Below, piece by piece: positions 43,672-54,166 of a stretch of 64,000 nucleotides of DNA. Made by a program: the position numbers and the translations under genes. The notes below the pieces were generated by a model, which saw only the letters and a program-made list of their open reading frames with translations, had not been told where the DNA came from and searched no databases. Source of the stretch: Fistulifera solaris (Eukaryota; Bacillariophyta; Bacillariophyceae; Naviculales; Stauroneidaceae); NCBI GenBank assembly GCA_030295235.1, contig AP026158.1, forward strand, positions 248,001 through 312,000, written 5' to 3'. Each line of letters starts with the position of its first letter. The first letter of the stretch is position 1.

Positions 43672-44740
43672 ATGACATTGCCACTTGACCGAAATGTTCA
43701 ACGACCCTCAAATGAATACGTGCTCGTGAGTAAAAAATTTGGAATTGTACTCCTCAATGACTATTCGGTCATACTGACAGTGCACATTGCATGTTGTTAC
43801 AGAATGTAGCTTTCTTATCGTTCTTAGCGTTTACAACGTTGCAGCTCTTTTTTGCTGTCATTGCGAAATCTCACGCAATGATGGAAGACTGTATAGGTGA
43901 GTGAATTTGGCGGTAGCGCAACCGAAGCTCGATTTTCTTACCTTCCATGCCAAAACAGCCATGTTTGTTGATGTCATCACATATCTCTTCAATTTTCTTG
44001 CGGAGCGCTTGAAACACAAAGTTTCGGAAGGCAATTTCAACGACTCCGGGAGCGGGCGCTTGTATCGATTGTATCTTGAATTGATTCCGCCGTTTCTAAG
44101 TGTCGTAACATTATTGATTGTAACAATACTCGGGTTAAAAACCGCTATCAAAACATTGCGCGAAGCTCCTAAAGACCAGGGATCTCAGCCGGATATCACC
44201 ATAATGCTTTGGTTCTCGGGGCTGAATTTACTGTTGGACTTCCTTAATGTAACTTGCTTTGCCAGAGTTGATCAAGCGATCGGCATATCTCAACTACAGA
44301 ATCAGTTTAATCTTTTCCGCTCGCAACGCGATGAGAGCTCGGAAATGATAGCTACAGAAGCTACGGAGCTTTTGGCTAAGGGTCGTCAACACAATGGATG
44401 TACGACTTGTGACGAAGACGAGATGAGCGTATCATCAGATGACACTGAAGCAAAAGGAGGTCTCAACTTGAACATGTGCTCAGCCTGGACACACATTTGC
44501 GCCGACACACTTCGAAGTCTGGCTGTACTAGTGGCCGCCAGCTTTGCAGCAATATGCCCGAAGATCATTACTCCCGCAGATGCGGATTCATGGGGGTCGA
44601 TCGTCGTCTCCATTGTTATTTTAGCAAGTCTTGTTCCATTGTTTGAGGGTCTCTACATAACGGCATGTAAGATTGGCGATGTATGGCAATCAAACTCAAA
44701 GCACCGCACTAAGAGAGCAGTCACACATTTAACAGTTTAA
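43672..44740 (+). CDS. Cation diffusion facilitator (CDF)-like transporter, copy 1
   Basis: 309 aa from exons 43672-43725, 43803-43896 and 43959-44740 (introns of 77 and 62 bases). Six predicted TM helices. The TM5 metal motif HxxxD is present ('HICADTLRS'). The matching TM2 site is degenerate: where zinc transporters have HxxxD this protein has 'AMFVD' (His replaced by Ala). A variable acidic/His/Cys loop ('HNGCTTCDEDEM') lies between TM4 and TM5, where zinc carriers often have a His-rich loop. The C-terminal soluble CDF domain is missing; the protein ends shortly after TM6. A paralogue is at 55436-56482. Zinc or manganese transport in an endomembrane is inferred from family only. Confidence 0.75.
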
Positions 44741-47014
44741 TAGAGAACTATACTACCCATGTGTGGTGTGGTGCATGTTGGGTGCATCACATTACCGGCG
44801 CCGTCTACGTCTGACACGGCGTTGTAGGAATGTTCTTATGTCTGTTTGTCTCAGGCTGTTTCGTTGCTTCCATCTGGTGTGACTCCGATGGATATTGTCC
44901 CTATTTTGTTCGATATCCACGTTTGTTTTCATCCCTCGTCCAATGGTTTAGCGAATGGGTATCGGATTGTGCAATGCGGAATGAGAGCATAGAGATTTTG
45001 GGCTGTATGTTGTGCTTGTCTTCGAGCCGTTCGTTTCGCGGCAGTTTCCGTGTGTTCATGGTGAAGCGTCGTGCGACTTGTCCAAGCTAATAGTGTCTGT
45101 TGGATGATAAAGTGCATGAGATTCTTCGTAAACCAAGTCCGATCAAGTACTTCGTGTTCAGCGTAATGCTTATCGATCATGTTTTCCCACTATGTGGGGA
45201 TAATGCCGCAAGGGATCAGTCGGACTGGTATTTATGAAAGGGGTCGTGCATCTGGGTAGTGCCTTATATAGAGACAGTGTGATATATCCCGTGCAACCCT
45301 ACATCACGGAAGCAATAGGCTGTAGACCGAAAAGCAAATAAAATAATCATTATCATGCGATTAATCCCCGTCGGGAACAATCGTATGGTACTCTCATCTA
45401 ATTTATTTGTCGAGCGGGTGATCCTTAAAAAAGGATAATGATCGGTAAAACTTTTAGCTTCTGCTTGCACGATTAACTTTCGAAAGACAATTTTATGTGT
45501 CAATGTAAGAATTGAATCGTTATACATCTGCTCATTGGTCCATATCTTAAAACAAAGAAAATGATTGTCAACGGTGGACTTTCTGCCATGAAAAATATAA
45601 AGAATAAGTCTTCATTTGACCAGATCATTGACTGATACGCTTTGTTTCATGCAACCAATTGTCTTTTGCCTTTCTTCCATTAGACGATCATCGCAAATAT
45701 AGCATAAATTTAAATTAAATTTGCATTGTTCTCCTGTTGTAATTGGCAGAGAGATCTAGGTTGGGGTTAGGTTTCATCAATTTTGTGATTAAGGAAAGCG
45801 TCCGCCCAAGTTTACCTTTGATTCATTGTGTTCGCCTCGACACTGACCGTTAATTTTACTATTTTTTACTAAAAAGACTACCAGGCCAAAAATACCATCT
45901 GCTCCAAAGTCTACCGTTAAGAAATAAAACACGACTCCTAAATAGGCATATTATGCTAATTGATTCCAAGCATCGTTCAAAGCTGATCTAGCGTCCAAAC
46001 TGAGTTTCCTACTCAACGCTTAGATAACTATTTCTTTCAGAGAACGTCAATGTTGTTACAAAATAAGCTATCCGAATGCTAGTTAATTATTTTCTGTCAT
46101 CCAAGCTAGTTAAGTGGTTGAGAATTCAAGAGAAAAATGGCGCTCCTCGGAAGTAGATCGACAATCGACAAAAGTATCATATGATTTGTTTTACCAAGAA
46201 GGAAGAATGATTAAACATGGCAAATTTAATTGTAGAGAGAAAGAGCGTTCGAGATAAGTTATTGTATTCTACTTATTAAAAAATTGCAAACTTTCGTATG
46301 TATAATTTAATCTTTTGCTGTATTTCCGCAGGACAGTTGCATCTCTTTGCTTTGAGCCAAGGACTTGGACGAACGCTTTTTCTAAAATCATGCAAAATTC
46401 CAAAGCACAGAGCCTTTAAAAGGAACATACTCAAAACGCTAACGGGCCTGGAGGGCATATTTCGGTTTAAGACGTTTAAACATCAGATTTTAAATGCAGG
46501 TTGTAGAACCAGTATGCTTAAATAAAAGTGAATAGTTTTAGGAAGCAATCTTAATGACGCATAAATATAAGCGAATTTGAAACTTGATGGCGGATTAGAC
46601 TTTATTTAGACGTCCATTATGGCTAATTTGAGTGTTATTTAAAAAGCCACGCTTTCGTAAGTTGAAAAGTTACCATAATTGATATAGTCCGACTACTTTT
46701 TGTGTCAACAGTTGTTCTACTTACCATTCATTATTGTGAAGGTATGGCAACGATGATACAAAGACAACGGTTCACGGGTATGGTTTCAAGAATAAAGATA
46801 GTAAAATAGTTGGGCAGTCTTTCGTCAAAATAGGTATTGCGATAAGTATAAATCTATTTTAACTGAGAATAAACCTAATAGTGAAACAGAATTCACGCGA
46901 TTGTTGATCACGAGGAGAAGATAAGATCCTACGACTGTCTACGTCGCCGAAAAGACTTTGTTCACCGCCACTGCTGAATTGACCGCAAGTGCACATTTTA
47001 TCCTGCGCAAACTT
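44741..47014. other. AT-rich gene desert
   Basis: About 2.3 kb without a credible gene. Counting G+C by eye line by line from 45541 to 46680 gives mostly 28-38 percent (range 22-47), well below the flanking genes. No tandem repeat, terminal repeat or RNA gene recognised. A TTGGGGTTAGG at about 45760 is a lone telomere-like word only. Confidence 0.6.
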
Positions 47015-47522
47015 GAGTTGTCCAAATCTACAAGTTTCAGGATACGAGCTATTGGATACATGGGAGCTTTTGAGTCAAGTTGAAGTCATTCCAGGCATGA
47101 CAGATTGCACCGCCGCGTTTATGGCAACAGGCTATGGCCAAGCTTTTGTGTTTGAGAAAGCTGCCATGAAAATGTATGCAATCGATGCAATTGAGCTTTT
47201 ACACAGCATTCACGGGGAAGTCACAGCAACAGCCCGGACAGATTTCACGACTAGTCTTATAGTATCAACCACCGATTTAACGTTCATGCCCAACTCTGCT
47301 GCTGTATCTGGTGCACCGGTTGGCTATGCATGCGTTGCGGAAGAACATCATGATCACTCGGCGCCCGCTGCAGCCCCGACGGCATCTGGTGACGATGCTC
47401 CCACGACACCTGAAAACAGTGCTCCTGTGGCCAGCAGAAGCAACAGCGACGAATCATTCGCAAGCCACGTCGGGGCAGGGATGTTCGTGTTGGCGCTCTG
47501 CGTTGTAGCCATGAATATCTGA
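47015..47522 (+). pseudogene. 5'-truncated copy of the AztD-like gene
   Basis: Nearly identical to 49661-50154, the 3' third of the full gene at 48572-50154. It lacks the signal peptide and most of the propeller. Homology starts abruptly at 'GAGTTGTCC' (47015). A 14-base insertion near 47052 is one of the very few differences. The frame then runs intact to the stop at 47520-47522, including the His-rich tail and C-terminal hydrophobic helix. Its 3' flank differs from that of the full gene, so it derives from another, now lost, complete copy. Too few changes to be old. Confidence 0.85.
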
Positions 47523-48476
47523 TTTAACAATTTTATTTCGTAGTGTTGAAAAATTGCATACAATTTATGTAGTACTTCATAGTTGTTTGGTCTCGCGTTG
47601 TTGACGTTTATTCCCACAAGGCTTTAACTTCTATGATCGTTGTGCAGCAGATAGGCCTTTAGCCACTTAATGATAGTTGGTAGTTATGAACTGTAAATAA
47701 TAAAAATAGATTATACGCTGTCACATTCACATTTCAGGTGTTACAGCAACATGTCGCGCCGCGTGTCCAAATTATTTTATGGGCAAGTTTGAAGCCGAGA
47801 GTTAAATCAAAAGCCGGCACTGGCCTTTTCAAGGCTCATGTTGTTGGCCTAATTTGTGTGCGCACGAGAAGTTGTTTGCTGTCGTGGCCATTCTGAATTC
47901 CAATGCGTTGCGGAAGAACATCATGATCACTCGGCGCCCGCTGCAGCCCCGACGGCATCTGGTGACGATGCTCCCACCACACCTGAAAACAGTGCTCCTG
48001 TGGCCAGCAGAAGCAACAGCGACGAATCATTCGCAAGCCACGTCGGGGCAGGGATGTTCGTGTTGGCGCTCTGCGTTGTAGCCATGAAGATCTGATTTAA
48101 CAATTTTATTTCGTAGTGTTGAAAAATTGCATACAATTTATGTAGCACTTCATAATTGTTTGGTCTCGCGTTGTTGACGTTTATTCCCACAAGGCTTTAA
48201 CTTCTATGATCGTTGTGCAGCAGATAGGCCTTTAGCCACTTAATGATAGTTGGTAGTTATGAACTGTAAATAATAAAAATAGATTATACGCTGTCACATT
48301 CACATTTCAGGTGTTACAGCAACATGTCACGCCGCGTGTCCAAATTATTTTATGGGCAAGTTTGAAGCCGAGAGTTAAATCAAAAGCCGGCACTGGCCTT
48401 TTCAAGGCTCATGTTGTTGGCCTAATTTGTGTGCGCACGAGAAGTTGTTTGCTGTCGTGGCCATTCTGAATTCCAA
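47331..48476 (+). repeat. 573-bp direct tandem duplication
   Basis: 47331-47903 and 47904-48476 are two head-to-tail copies with exactly the same period of 573 bases. Each unit holds the last ~65 codons of the AztD-like gene plus about 380 bases of 3' flank. Only a handful of substitutions distinguish them (for example CCCACGACACC versus CCCACCACACC). The second unit abuts the promoter of the intact gene at 48572. Confidence 0.95.
47904..48095 (+). pseudogene. 3' tail fragment of the AztD-like gene
   Basis: Second unit of the tandem duplication. Encodes only the His-rich segment 'CVAEEHHDHSAPAAAP' and the C-terminal hydrophobic helix in an open frame, with no start of its own. Stop at 48093-48095. 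A remnant of unequal exchange, not an independent gene. Confidence 0.85.
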
Positions 48477-48571
48477 TCTGAAAGCCTACGAAAACACAAC
48501 AGAAGGCAAGATTGTATCACTTTTCTCAGTGTTTATTATTTTCATGCTAAAGCAGGAAAAACATCTTGACC

Positions 48572-50154
48572 ATGGTATTATCTTTCTCTTTCTTCTCGTT
48601 GATGGCTTCTGCTATCTCAGGAGTTGCTGCAGAGCGTTTGTGCACAAACGGACGACTGTTTGTTGCCGATGCTAACTCGTCGTCGGTTCACTACTTTGAT
48701 CTGGATGGAGAACTTGAAGCATTGACATCAACTGGAAAACTCCTTGACGGGATTGCTGAAATTGAAGGACAAGCTATATACTCCGTTGGTGACAATGAGA
48801 TCGCTATTGTTCACCGTGGCGTGGAAACGGCAATGTACGAAGATGGCTCCATCTACTTTTACCGAGCAGGAACAACCCTTGAGTCGCATGGAGACCACGT
48901 TGATGTCCAGAAGAGCGAACCCTCTGAGTTGCAAAACGCGAAAATCAATTGCGCTCGCGCGACGCACATTGTTGATCACGACGACAAGATTGCTGTCTTC
49001 TGCGACGGGTACTTCAACCCGGATCCAAGTCAAGCTCAAGTGAACACAACTGTCTACGTCGTTGACAAGACTCTCTTCTCTTTCACTGCTGAGCCTACCG
49101 CTATTGCGCACTCTGTTGTTCTCGCAGGAAGCCATCACGGGGTTGCTATTCCAGTAGATGATGATCATCTGCTAGTGTCAGTTGCCCTCCCAGAACGCGT
49201 CGCGCGTGTGGAAAATAGCTCGGCATTGCCAAACGGTTTCGTGGTGCAGGACTACAATGGAAATCTCCTTCACAATTTAAATGTGGCTGATGACAAAGAC
49301 CGCTCGTGTGTCGGCTTCCATGGAAGTGCTGCTGTGGAGGGCAAATTGGCGTTGGGATGTGATTCCTCACATGGAGGGATCTTGTTGGTAGACTATGAGC
49401 CAACTTCAGCCATGTACACATCTCGATCGCTTCTCTACCCAAACGGCTTCGCTGACCACCGTGTGGGGTCCTTTCTCGAGCACCCCGTGCGCGCCACATT
49501 ATCGGAAACTTCAATAGTGACTTGTCGTTCAACATGTTTGCCTTTGATCCAACACTCGAAAGTATCTCTGATAACCACATGCTTTCTCTACCCGCCAAGG
49601 CATGCTCTTCGGCATATGAGCAGGCCGAAGCGAAAGTTATCTTTACTTTGCTGGCAACGGGAGTTGTCCAAATCTACAAGTTTCAGGATACATGGGAGCT
49701 CTTGAGTCAAGTTGAAGTCATTCCAGGCATGACAGATTGCACCGCCGCGTTTATGGCAACAGGCTATGGCCAAGCTTTTGTGTTTGAGAAAGCTGCCATG
49801 AAAATGTATGCAATCGATGCAATTGAGCTTTTACACAGCATTCACGGGGAAGTCACAGCAACAGCCCGGACAGATTTCACGACTAGTCTTATAGTATCAA
49901 CCACCGATTTAACGTTCATGCCCAACTCTGCTGCTGTATCTGGTGCACCGGTTGGCTATGCATGCGTTGCGGAAGAACATCATGATCACTCGGCGCCCGC
50001 TGCAGCCCCGACGGCATCTGGTGACGATGCTCCCACGACACCTGAAAACAGTGCTCCTGTGGCCAGCAAAAGCAACAGCGACGAATCATTCGCAAGCCAC
50101 GTCGGGGCAGGGATGTTCGTGTTGGCGCTCTGCGTTGTAGCCATGAAGATCTGA
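48572..50154 (+). CDS. AztD-like secreted beta-propeller protein (putative metal chaperone)
   Basis: 527 aa with one missing C in a CCCC run near 49488. Signal peptide at 1-21 ('SLMASAISGVAA'). The body is a seven-bladed-propeller-like repeat protein resembling the bacterial zinc metallochaperone AztD: 'RLFVADANSSSVHYFDLDG', 'ESHGDHVDV', 'SHHGVAIPVDDDHLLVS', 'VGFHGSAAVEGKLALGCD' and a late 'CTAAFMATGYGQAF' blade. The His/Asp cluster HGDHVD is where AztD proteins carry metal ligands. The C-terminus adds 'EEHHDHSAPAAAP', a Pro/Ser/Thr linker and a hydrophobic end ('MFVLALCVVAM'), suggesting membrane or GPI anchoring at the cell surface. Assignment to AztD is from remembered motifs; a generic quinoprotein-like propeller is the alternative. 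Confidence 0.62.
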
Positions 50155-50352
50155 ATCTAAGGTATTAGGATATGTTGACGACATGAATGTGATTTGTTGG
50201 CTAAACAGTCGTCTTTTGACGTTGATTGATGCGTCGCACAATATCATTTAAAAAATGCTTTTTTTTCTTTGCGTCATCTAAAAGCCCAAAAACCCCTTGT
50301 GACTCCATGATCATTTTCTATTTGAGTGCTTTCGAATTGAACTTAAAGTCGC

Positions 50353-51858
50353 TTATGGCCTGCCATTCTTGTTCTGAATGCGTATTGGTGTAGATGTTGT
50401 CACGAGGTGTGTAGAATTTCTTTTCGAGCTTGGCCTTCCGTTCTGCTTGCTGCTTTTTTTGCTTGTGCTACTTCTTTTTCTAGTAATGGGTATTTCGCTA
50501 TAAAAACTTTCGCTCTTCCTTCCTCTGGATCGCGTTGTTTTGTTTGAATCATTTTGTCCGCTATCAGCACTTGCATGTTCGTCTGCACTACCCTTGTTGC
50601 TGTGAATCTTTGTGCGACTTGTTTGACTGGCATATTTCCCACTCCTTTCGTTACTTTTCTTTGCACTTGACGAATATCTACGCGACATTTTGGTCGAAGC
50701 TTTACTGGATGGTTGGACGGGAGGTTGAAGGGGAGAAGTAACGGGAGGGTCGTTCGGCGGTGTCAAGGAGGGGGCCGTATCGTTTGGCGGAGTCACAGAA
50801 GGGACTGTATCATTCGGTGGTGTCACAGAGGGTGCTATCGGTGCAAAGGGAGGATTGGTCGGCGGAGCCAAAGGCGCAGCAATTGGTGATATAGGAGTAT
50901 TTGTTGTTGATTCGACCGGAGACGGGGGTGTTGGAGAACTTGTAGCACCGGGTAAATCGAGTGGAGCGACCGAAGGAGCCAGTGATTGATTAGGAGCTGT
51001 TGTACTACAGCTGCTGGGCGGATTTGATGACAATTCACAGATTCCGGCTTCAATAAAATCGCTATATTTTGTCACGTCGGTGTAAATTTGAGGCGCAATT
51101 GACATGCAACTTTCCGTAAAGGAGAATATTCCATACTGTATATCTTCGGTAGCATGAATCAGTGGACCACCTTCATCGTCAAAACACGATCCTATCGCAG
51201 CTGTAACACTCCCCGCACATATTTGTGAGTTGGAATCTAATCGTTCGGAATACACGTCAATGCATTCATCAAAATCCAAAACATTGATTTCCGCCTCCAG
51301 AAGCAAAGCGGAAAATTCGGTATTATTGAACAGTCCAAAACCCATCACCCGAAGTGGTTCATTGACCGCCGGCCGTGAAGTTGTCGCAATAGTCACAGTC
51401 GGTTCTGTTCGAGGTGCATCAATTTTGACCAGCATGATATCGTTCGCCCTGGATATTTCGTTGAATTCCGGATGTGACAGCCGTTGTGTTACAATAAGCT
51501 GAGATCCACTTTTCCATTGTACACTTCCAATATACGGGTTTGCAGTTTGTGCCGCCGGACAACTTGCGACTGTCAGTATGATATCCTCGTGTATCAATGT
51601 GCCTCCACAGGTACTATCATCATCCCCGGGAAAATGCACAAAATAGGGATACGTCAAGTTATCCGCCACCGGAGTTCCTCCAATAATACTCGGAAGAACG
51701 AAACCTGCAGCGGGCTCAACATCCGGTTGAAACCACAAGACGGAATCCGTCTGACCAGCGCGAGGCGCCGTATCCACTGACGGCCTCCGAAATACATTCG
51801 GTCGAAGAGACGAACGAGGCCTGTTCTTTACTACTGGCGGAGCAATCAAGGGAAGCAT
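50353..51858 (-). CDS. Trypsin-fold pseudoprotease with Pro-rich and basic tail
   Basis: 501 aa from the ATG at 51858. Residues 58-275 have the chymotrypsin fold (S1): 'IIGGTPVADN', 'CGGTLIHEDIILTVASC', 'NDIMLVKI', 'CAGSVTAAIGSCFDDEGGPL' and 'GIFSFTESC'. The catalytic His is Ser (Ser99 in 'TVASC' instead of TAAHC) and the nucleophile Ser is Glu (Glu229 in 'DDEGGP' instead of GDSGGP); only Asp140 remains, so it should be proteolytically dead. A Pro/Thr/Ser region follows with the octapeptide 'SVTPPNDT' repeated about three times, then a 115-residue Ser/Lys/Arg-rich tail. No clean signal peptide from this start, so an upstream exon may be missing. Diatoms have many trypsin-like secreted proteins; this is probably a binding protein. 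Confidence 0.8.
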   Translation of the reverse strand: MLPLIAPPVVKNRPRSSLRPNVFRRPSVDTAPRAGQTDSVLWFQPDVEPAAGFVLPSIIGGTPVADNLTYPYFVHFPGDDDSTCGGTLIHEDIILTVASCPAAQTANPYIGSVQWKSGSQLIVTQRLSHPEFNEISRANDIMLVKIDAPRTEPTVTIATTSRPAVNEPLRVMGFGLFNNTEFSALLLEAEINVLDFDECIDVYSERLDSNSQICAGSVTAAIGSCFDDEGGPLIHATEDIQYGIFSFTESCMSIAPQIYTDVTKYSDFIEAGICELSSNPPSSCSTTAPNQSLAPSVAPLDLPGATSSPTPPSPVESTTNTPISPIAAPLAPPTNPPFAPIAPSVTPPNDTVPSVTPPNDTAPSLTPPNDPPVTSPLQPPVQPSSKASTKMSRRYSSSAKKSNERSGKYASQTSRTKIHSNKGSADEHASADSGQNDSNKTTRSRGRKSESFYSEIPITRKRSSTSKKSSKQNGRPSSKRNSTHLVTTSTPIRIQNKNGRP

Positions 51859-52288
51859 TTGAAAACTGTTGTAGAGGAAACATGATTGGTGCAACCTTTT
51901 TGACGCAGAGGTCGATTAAACAACGAGGACTTGTGTCTGTCTTGAATCATGAAAGGAATGCCGTTGACTTCCGAAGAAAATGCCAAAATTGGCGTCGATG
52001 CCCTTTGTGCGGGAAGCGGGCGCGGCAAAATCATTCTCAGTGTCAGTACCGATGCGGTATTATAATCACTCGTGAATGAGTGTTACGACTGACTCTGAGG
52101 TGACGTACGACGACGGCGCACTTTTTCCGTCCATTCGTTTGCGCACGTTTGTTGCACGTTGCACGTCTCCACACTTGCTTTTCTGTCGCGACGATTTCTC
52201 TTTGCAATCGGAGATTCAAACCACAAAGAAAAGGCGTTGAGCTATTGACTTATTTATTCTATCCTACATATCTCTTTTTGTTCCAATC
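51859..52288. promoter_or_regulatory. Divergent promoter region, pseudoprotease / threonine synthase
   Basis: 430 bases. May contain an unrecognised first exon of the pseudoprotease. Nothing definite seen. Confidence 0.35.
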
Positions 52289-53869
52289 ATGTCTTCTGTT
52301 ACTTACAGCAGCACGCGCGGCGGTCAAAAGAAGCTTGACTTCCGTACCGTCGTCATGCAAGGATTAGCCCATGATCGCGGTTTGTTTGTTCCAGATGAAA
52401 TACCGACGGTGTCTGCGGAAGAACTGGCGGCTTGGCGCGATCTCAGCTATCCGGATTTATCGGTACAGATTTTTCGAAAATTCGTCAAAGAAGATCAAGT
52501 GCCTCTTTCGGTGCTCAAAGACATTATTCATCGATCCTGTGCGGCGTTTCGCCATCCGGACGTTACGCCTGTCATTCAAGTCAACGGTCATGCCGTATTG
52601 GTGCGTCTATGCTGCATACTGTCACAACTGTGTCGTTACGTTCTTTTCCTCATAAAAATTTTCGCTCTCTTGCTACTTAGGAACTCTTTCACGGACCGAC
52701 ATTGGCGTTCAAAGATGTTGCGTTGCAAATGTTAGGCAACTTCTTTGAATATTTTCTAGATACAGGCTCCAATGGTGGACAATTGACTGTATTGGGAGCT
52801 ACATCTGGTGATACAGGAAGTGCGGCAATTGCTGGTTTGCGAGGCAAGCGGGGAGTTTCTTGTATCATCCTGTATCCGCACGGTCGGGTCAGTCACCGTC
52901 AGGAATTGCAAATGATCACGGTCCCCGATGAAAATGTGTTTGCTGTGGCGGTCAAAGACGCTACCTTTGATGACTGCCAAGATTTTGTCAAAGCATCTTT
53001 CAATACGCCCGCATTTCGTGACAAAGTTCATTTGGGTGCCGTGAATTCCATCAATTGGTGCCGCGTCTTGGCCCAGACGACTTACTACTACTGGAGCTAC
53101 TTCCGAGTCACTTCCTCGAATGCGGAAACTGCCAGCTTCTCTGTACCGACTGGCAATTTTGGAGACATTCTGGCTGGCTTTTACTCCAAGCAAATGGGGT
53201 TGCCCGTGGATAAGCTTGTCGTTGCGACGAACGAGAATGACATTCTTCACCGTTTTTTCACAACCGGTAAATACGAAAGAGAATCGATCCAAGAGACTAT
53301 CAGTCCATCTATGGACATCTGCGTATCCAGTAACTTTGAAAGGTACCTGTTCTGGTTGACTGGTAATGACCCTGCTAAATTGAAGCAATGGATGACCGAC
53401 TTTGAGAAAACGAACGTTCTATCAGTCAGCCCTGCCCAGCTCCGTCAGGCTCAGGGGGACTTTTTTCTCTTCGCGAGTCAACACCGACGAGACCATCCGT
53501 GTCATTGGAGAATATCATAAATCGCACAATTACCTGTTGTGTCCACATTCCGCAGTCGGCGTGAAAGCGATTCACAACCTAAAGTTGGTGTCACCACGAA
53601 TGGTGTGCCTCGCAACGGCCGACCAAGGAAAGTTTCCGGACGCCGTTCGTCGCGCCGTGCAGGATCCTCCCACACCGACCGAGATCCAAGTTTTGGAAAA
53701 ACTTCCCATTCGTCGTTTCGAGTTGTCGAAAGACCTCAAGAAAGTGCAAAACTTCGTAGAGTCTCGTGTCAGCGGCAACAAAAAGTCGTTTGTTTCAGAA
53801 CATTCGCTTCTCCTGACTGCCATTGCCGTTTCGGTTCTGGCAGTGGCATTACAAATGAGAAAGAGATAA
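52289..53869 (+). CDS. Threonine synthase with C-terminal TM anchor
   Basis: PLP enzyme converting O-phosphohomoserine to threonine. Exons 52289-52600 and 52681-53869, intron of 80 bases. One extra T in a T-run near 53463 breaks the frame; across it 499 aa. Fungal/bacterial-type (class I) features: 'TRGGQKKLDFRTVVMQGLA', 'ELFHGPTLAFKDVALQ' with the PLP Lys at about 115, 'ATSGDTGSAAIAGLRG', 'GAVNSINWCRVLAQ' and 'VPTGNFGDILAGFY'. The oddity is the end: after a basic spacer the last 25 residues are 'HSLLLTAIAVSVLAVALQ' plus a short basic tail, a typical tail anchor not found in ordinary threonine synthases. No plastid presequence, unlike plant enzymes. Confidence 0.92.
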
Positions 53870-53899
53870 ATGAAGATTTATAGAATGCTATATCATTTC

Positions 53900-54166
53900 T
53901 TAGTATACAGTATGTACAAGCACATGTGCGGTATCCATCATTTGCTCCAAAATACTTTCACCCGTCAAAACTTCTTCCGTCAAAAACAACACGGAACCCA
54001 CCATAGCGACTCTTCCCACCGCAATTTCGACAGTGTCAGAAACTTCCGTTCGCTCCTTGCGCGGCATATCCTTCCATGTTAATGAAGCGGGCTTGGTGGG
54101 CGTCGAAAATGCCATTGTCTGGCTCAGCAAGCATGATAAAACCAAGAGAATGCTGAGCAGAGACAT
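53900..54166 (-). CDS. LHC-like one-helix plastid protein
   Basis: 88 aa. Signal peptide ending 'LSQTMAFSTPTK', matching the diatom plastid presequence (Phe at +1). The mature protein is about 65 residues with one membrane helix containing 'VEIAVGRVAMVGSVLFLTEE' and then 'TGESILEQ'. The Glu-x-x-x-x-Arg-x-Ala-Met pattern is the chlorophyll-binding helix signature of LHC, HLIP and OHP proteins, though the usual Asn-Gly is Val-Gly here. Likely a thylakoid one-helix protein for pigment handling or photoprotection. It sits 30 bases from the 3' end of threonine synthase and diverges from eL22. Confidence 0.72.
   Translation of the reverse strand: MSLLSILLVLSCLLSQTMAFSTPTKPASLTWKDMPRKERTEVSDTVEIAVGRVAMVGSVLFLTEEVLTGESILEQMMDTAHVLVHTVY

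Noticed and set aside
44830-45090. Plus-strand frame beginning with a hydrophobic stretch
   Set aside because: Hydrophobic N-terminus followed by nothing recognisable; neither strand shows conserved content.
45755-45775. Telomere-like TTGGGGTTAGG word
   Set aside because: Single occurrence, no repeat array, deep inside the sequence.
46276-46525. Short overlapping frames in the AT-rich desert
   Set aside because: No start context, motif or codon bias; expected by chance.
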